A DNA stretch of 24,680 nucleotides. It comes from Lachnospiraceae bacterium UBA3401 (GTDB taxonomy: Bacteria > Bacillota > Clostridia > Lachnospirales > Lachnospiraceae). The notes beneath the pieces are model-generated. The model saw only the letters and a program-made list of their open reading frames with translations. It was not told the origin of the DNA and made no database searches. The stretch covers positions 1-24,680 of the forward strand of contig DEPD01000132.1 in NCBI GenBank assembly GCA_002358575.1, given 5' to 3'. Shown here piece by piece: positions 22,301-24,680 of this stretch (the stretch's first letter is position 1; every line of letters begins with the position of its first letter). Both the position numbers and the translations under genes were made by a program.

Positions 22301-24220
22301 TGCGCTAAGCTTGCCTGATTGTGGATCAGATGCATCAGTCAATCCAGTGTAAATCTCTACCTTATAGTCTGTCTCTACAGATTTAATGCCAATTCCAACC
22401 GCCTCAATCACTTGGTTGCCTGTACTTTGATACACTGCCGCTGCTGTGATTGTATCGTCGCTCTCATACCTCACTCCTACAGAACCATCATACTGATAAA
22501 TGTGGTCATAATTATCTGCTTCTTCATATTCAAAGGCAAATATTGTATTGGCTAGAGAAGCCTCCTCGTAAGACATCCAAAAATATCCGTTATCACCATA
22601 ACTTTCACCCCAACTATTTTTTATCAGCCATGCACCATTATTTTTAGGAATAAAACTGATTTCTGCCTCCAAAAATACAGGGTCCTGATTAATCGCAGTA
22701 TATTTAAAATTATTTTTATCAAAGTTATCGTCCCAGCCCACGATTGCTATTGCATGATTTCCGCCTTCATTATAATCGTTATAATAAACTGTTGGACCAT
22801 CATAGCCTTCAACATAATTACTGCTGCGCGATTCACTATGTTTGTATGACGCCGCAACCGCGCCATGCTTGAGTATCATCTCCTTAATAGAATCGGTATT
22901 ACTTTTATTGATCCAATAAGCATTTCTAAGATGCACTAAATCTGTGTATGCATACTCTTGTGGCACATTCAGCTCTTTTGTTAGCTTCGTCTGGTCTGCA
23001 CTGGGATACACCATACTAGAATGCGTCCGCTCATCTGCTACCCCCGTCCATCGCGCCAATGCAAAAGTGGTAAACATGCTGTTGCCGCCATTATTTACTT
23101 TTTCCGCCGTCAGAGGAATTACCTTGTCTCCTTCTAGTCCGCCGTCTGGTCCTTCTATATTTTCATTATAAAAAAAGTGAATGAGATGCGGCTCAGAAAG
23201 GTTTACCTCTTCTCCCGTCTGTTTTTTGTAAATGCTCTCCGCTGGTGCAATCGCGGCAAAAGACCAACAAGCTCCCCAGCCTCCTTGGTCTTTAACCGCT
23301 GTGTCCTGACCATCCTCAACCGCCGAATATCTGTCTGGAAGACTGCCTCGTACGGAAAATAAGGAAGCTTCCTGCGCCTGTTCAAGCGGCTGCGCCTCCA
23401 TTCCGCTGTCAATATATCCAGAAAATACAAATCCGTCAGACTCCATTTTCTGATTTAATTCGTCCTTTAACCGCTCCTCCACTTCCTTAATCTGGGCTTC
23501 TGTAAGATTGGCTTTGGTCTCTAGTTCTGTCAACGTTTCCGTTTCGAGTTCTGTCTCGGTTTCTGTCTCTAACTCTGTGAGCGTTTCTGTCTCTGTCAGC
23601 GTTTCCGTTTCCAATTCCGTATTTTCTTCTGTCTCAGGTTCTATCGACGTACTTGATTCACTTTGCGTTTCGGTCTCCGTCTCTATTATTGAACTCGACT
23701 CAGGTTCTGTTTCCAATTCTGTATTCGTTTCTAGCTCTGTGGTTGACTCAATTTCCAACTCTGTATTTATCACATCACTTGTTTCAGTAATTGAATTGGT
23801 CTCGGTTTCTGTAGTGGTTTCAGTTTGGGTATTTGTTTCTGTCTCTATATTTGACTCAGCTTCTGGCTCCACACTCGTTTCTACATCTGTTTTTATGTCT
23901 GATTTTGATTCTGTTTCGTTTTTTATTTCTGTATGTGTCTCTAACTCCTGTTCTGTTGTATCGTTTGATTCCTCTGCAACGGAAATCATTGTATTTGTTA
24001 TCGATTCTTCTGATTCTAGTTCATTAACGTTTCTGGTTTCTTTCGCTTCTGATTCAATATCCCCCCTTGATTCTGCATTGTATTGTGATGTCCCTTCGGT
24101 CTGTAAGCTCACAGACGAAAAACTATATATATTTTCAGCAGCATATGTATCTACACTAGCCGTAATACATGTTACCATGCACAAAATTCCTGCAATCGAT
24201 TTTCTTATCATGTTATGCAT
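19316..24220 (-). CDS. Secreted papain-like (C1) cysteine protease with Ig-like repeats
   Basis: This protein has 1634 residues. Order: signal peptide 1-27 (TYA/AEN); Glu/Thr/Ser stalk about 53-234; short helical linker (TEAQIKEVEERLKDEL); C1 peptidase domain about 290-560; lectin-like beta module about 570-735; and about 11 Ig-like repeats 745-1634. The catalytic set is complete: Q312 in VKDQGGWG, C318 in GACWSFAA, H489 in GGNHAIAIVGW and N535 in LIKNSWGESYGDNGYFW. The peptidase plus lectin-like pairing recalls secreted clostridial proteases such as Cwp84 (inference), but no cell-wall-binding repeats are present. No LPXTG is seen. The linker between stalk and enzyme is short (about 50 residues), so a classical inhibitory propeptide is not obvious. 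The start is ATG 24220 with AAGGAG (24226-24231) 5 nt away; the next ATG is 9 nt further in. It is transcribed separately from the giant gene. Likely work is extracellular protein degradation or surface-protein processing. Confidence 0.95.
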   Translation of the reverse strand: MHNMIRKSIAGILCMVTCITASVDTYAAENIYSFSSVSLQTEGTSQYNAESRGDIESEAKETRNVNELESEESITNTMISVAEESNDTTEQELETHTEIKNETESKSDIKTDVETSVEPEAESNIETETNTQTETTTETETNSITETSDVINTELEIESTTELETNTELETEPESSSIIETETETQSESSTSIEPETEENTELETETLTETETLTELETETETELETETLTELETKANLTEAQIKEVEERLKDELNQKMESDGFVFSGYIDSGMEAQPLEQAQEASLFSVRGSLPDRYSAVEDGQDTAVKDQGGWGACWSFAAIAPAESIYKKQTGEEVNLSEPHLIHFFYNENIEGPDGGLEGDKVIPLTAEKVNNGGNSMFTTFALARWTGVADERTHSSMVYPSADQTKLTKELNVPQEYAYTDLVHLRNAYWINKSNTDSIKEMILKHGAVAASYKHSESRSSNYVEGYDGPTVYYNDYNEGGNHAIAIVGWDDNFDKNNFKYTAINQDPVFLEAEISFIPKNNGAWLIKNSWGESYGDNGYFWMSYEEASLANTIFAFEYEEADNYDHIYQYDGSVGVRYESDDTITAAAVYQSTGNQVIEAVGIGIKSVETDYKVEIYTGLTDASDPQSGKLSAQETGTTVFEGYHTIALEKYATVADGDLFSVVITLSNGQINGEQGAAIFIDQSYTNAKAVEFVAKSNPGETFFQNADGWQDAASKGTYRIKAYTSDGEFDVPQENRLLTSEMVREIEPQEYNGTQNEPEIDIHYMGEPLTKDIDYTVVYSNNTLSGDQESADAPKAVITGIGKYTGTVEQTFTIYPKTIAGEMVESTTLSYNGAIQDDLVLHNGAARLVKDIDYTIVYNKQPCNAGNYTVDITGINNYTGQIRVTVTIVKTVLSEDMVSIASTAEDSIVLPDGTLACTFTGSAIKPTVKVTAYGADVPTKSYSVAYKQNTNVGTATITVTGKGNCQGKVTKTFQIIPKDIASDITVTVAKATFADKALTPAVSVKWNKKTLKKNKDYTVIYENNIVAAGLEDPNAPKVIVSGIGNYIGEFTQFFVIAPKQIAESSVSVQLAYDNQGSRMRVLVGKTELDQTQYSAVLYHAGTTTATPLDSLVLGEKYDAQITLLGNYQVKNKPNALKKNIVSKRDINSLQIRFTEENNTLIYNGKAQKPKLTVTDTDGKIIAASNYTIVYANNINAGEAKVIITGKGSYAGSRSLNFPIQKKKLDSTAIQPIKDQTYTQKELRPAIKVLDGKKVLKAGVGRDYTYEYGNNINVSYESDGSVAARAFVKIQVSDNYVIDEDATIRYFKIKPAALSAITLSNAYYTGQPVLPEKITIKAGKLVVSTEDCEITTENNTQVSSKATCTVAAKPNSNYTGSKTKKYSVVKRELKKLQLPVIPDQPYLKKPITVDEYRILDLEGQEITADQYDITIKNNNKPGKAVVTYKAKSDGIYKGSATVKFNITKATMQQAVDFEAAQTIVKQYTGEALTLTDAELRQFAPIKDTEEWYPLPYTVDYSKNINTGNAVVTLTGTGYLQGSTRLTFTITPKSATSFVITTGTKQLSYNNGTPVRLELKEIKDKDNGAVLRAGRDYTCSYINADKRGLACLTITGVGNYSGTRYVYYRIE
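19319..21988 (-). repeat. About 11 Ig-like repeats in the protease tail
   Basis: Residues 745-1634 consist of about 11 divergent units near 81 residues. Each has a YNGxxxxP-type opening, a DYTVxYxNN strand pair and a final GxAxVTITGxGNYxGTxxxTFxI block (for example AKVIITGKGSYAG and AVVTLTGTGYLQG). They resemble MBG/Big-type bacterial Ig folds and probably space or anchor the enzyme. Unit 5 (around 20780-21010) lacks the GxGNYxG block and is the most degenerate. The protein ends on a final beta strand (YVYYRIE) with no anchor signal. Confidence 0.8.
23519..24064 (-). repeat. Glu/Thr-rich low-complexity stalk of the protease
   Basis: Residues about 53-234 are dominated by short Glu-Thr, Glu-Leu-Glu-Thr and Ser runs such as ETETNTQTETTTETETN and LTELETETETELETETL. 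It is strongly acidic, probably unfolded, and placed between the signal peptide and the enzyme. The DNA is short-period and prone to slippage. Its complement gives a Val/Ser-rich open frame that should not be annotated. Confidence 0.85.
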
Positions 24221-24323
24221 TTTTTCTCCTTGTAATAATGTATTTTTTTAATAACAATTCTTTTCTTTCATTAGAAATTCAAGTTATTGCCAACACTTTG
24301 ATAAACAATATTCTTTTTCCCTT

Positions 24324-24353
24324 ATTTTACATCAACTACAACATGGATATCAA
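24324..24353 (-). promoter_or_regulatory. Candidate promoter of the protease gene
   Basis: Minus-strand TTGATA (24353-24348) and TAAAAT (24329-24324) are separated by 18 nt, predicting a leader of roughly 95 nt. Both boxes deviate from consensus and the region is A/T-rich, so this is tentative. It lies just beside the recombinase remnant. Confidence 0.35.
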
Positions 24354-24403
24354 GAATGAAAAAACAGGAAAAGAATTATTCTATATTGTAATTATACTGG
24401 TGA

Positions 24404-24680
24404 AGAAATTGGGATAATAATGGTAAACTTCATCCACATCATACTTCCAATAATGGATACAGATATTATTCACAACGAACAGTTAAATCAAGTTATGAAC
24501 ATAAAACCTAATTTAGACAGACTTGTAATAGGCTATTGCAGGGTTTTAAGTAATGAGCAAAAAGATGACCTGGAACGGCAAATAGAGAATATGAAATTGT
24601 ATCTTACTGCACAAGGCAAACCATTTGAAATAATCAGTGACATAGGTTCTGGAATAAACATAACAGTTCAGCCATACCCA
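24404..24680 (+). pseudogene. Decayed IS607-type serine recombinase (TnpA), partial
   Basis: From 24404 the plus strand reads RNWDNNGKLHPHH followed by GYRYYS (to about 24472), which I recognise as the MerR-like N-terminal domain of IS607-family TnpA. The rest continues in another frame from about 24474: EQLNQVMNIKP, then GYCRVLSNEQKDDLERQ and FEIISDIGSGIN. A one-base insertion near 24472-24475 explains the switch. The catalytic Ser expected right after the conserved RV is Leu (TTA at 24546-24548). After GIN the sequence reads ITVQPYP instead of the expected Tyr/Lys-rich continuation. No clean 5' start is visible. The fragment runs off the window, so any tnpB partner is unseen. Recognition is from memory of the family. 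Confidence 0.8.

Noticed and set aside
6168..24220. Sortase-type or S-layer anchoring of the two exoproteins
   Set aside because: I looked for LPXTG-like motifs followed by a hydrophobic stretch and basic tail, and for SLH repeats, at both C termini. None is present.
23508..24251. Long plus-strand Val/Ser-rich open frame (247 codons) opposite the protease N terminus
   Set aside because: It is the complement of the Glu/Thr-rich stalk; short-period GA/CT repeats keep several frames open. There is no ribosome binding site and no folded-protein character.
24169..24417. Plus-strand open frame of 82 codons across the protease start
   Set aside because: It overlaps the protease signal peptide and leader and has no ribosome binding site. 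Its last part only shadows the recombinase remnant in the wrong frame.

Overview
The window looks like part of a chromosome from an anaerobic, gut-type Clostridia, most probably a Lachnospiraceae member. This rests on the moderately low GC, strong AAGGAGG-type ribosome binding sites, a DHHW-family protein, a Clostridia-type MutS2, and very large secreted Ig-like-repeat proteins; no marker gene fixes the genus.

Layout: (1) 1-162 is a repeat-rich leader with a 33-bp period repeat, a possible truncated minus-strand ORF and two inverted repeats. (2) 163-5920 is one co-directional plus-strand cluster with gaps of 26 to 37 bp: a membrane-anchored DHHW/SGNH-like protein, mutS2, an OmpR-type response regulator and its sensor histidine kinase (TTG start). 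It ends at a strong 21-bp-stem terminator (5966-6016). (3) 6168-18944 (minus) encodes an approximately 4258-residue secreted protein. It has a signal peptide, five 13-residue acidic tandem repeats, a mixed MBG-like/Big-like/Fn3-like half, and then about 22 divergent PPC-like beta-sandwich repeats. It has its own promoter, structured leader and ribosome binding site. (4) 19316-24220 (minus) encodes a 1634-residue secreted papain-like (C1) cysteine protease with intact catalytic residues, a Glu/Thr-rich N-terminal stalk, a lectin-like module and about 11 Ig-like repeats. It has its own terminator and only a tentative promoter. (5) The right edge (from about 24404) holds a decayed IS607-type serine recombinase with a frameshift and a Leu in place of the catalytic Ser.

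How they work together: the plus cluster combines ribosome-rescue/recombination ATPase MutS2 with a two-component system and a putative polysaccharide-acetylation helper. The minus genes are two tandem but separately transcribed exoproteins, one proteolytic and one apparently non-catalytic and scaffold-like. Neither carries LPXTG, SLH or another anchor I recognise. The most unusual item is the 4258-residue PPC-array protein paired with a giant C1 protease; a functional link between them is inference from adjacency only.
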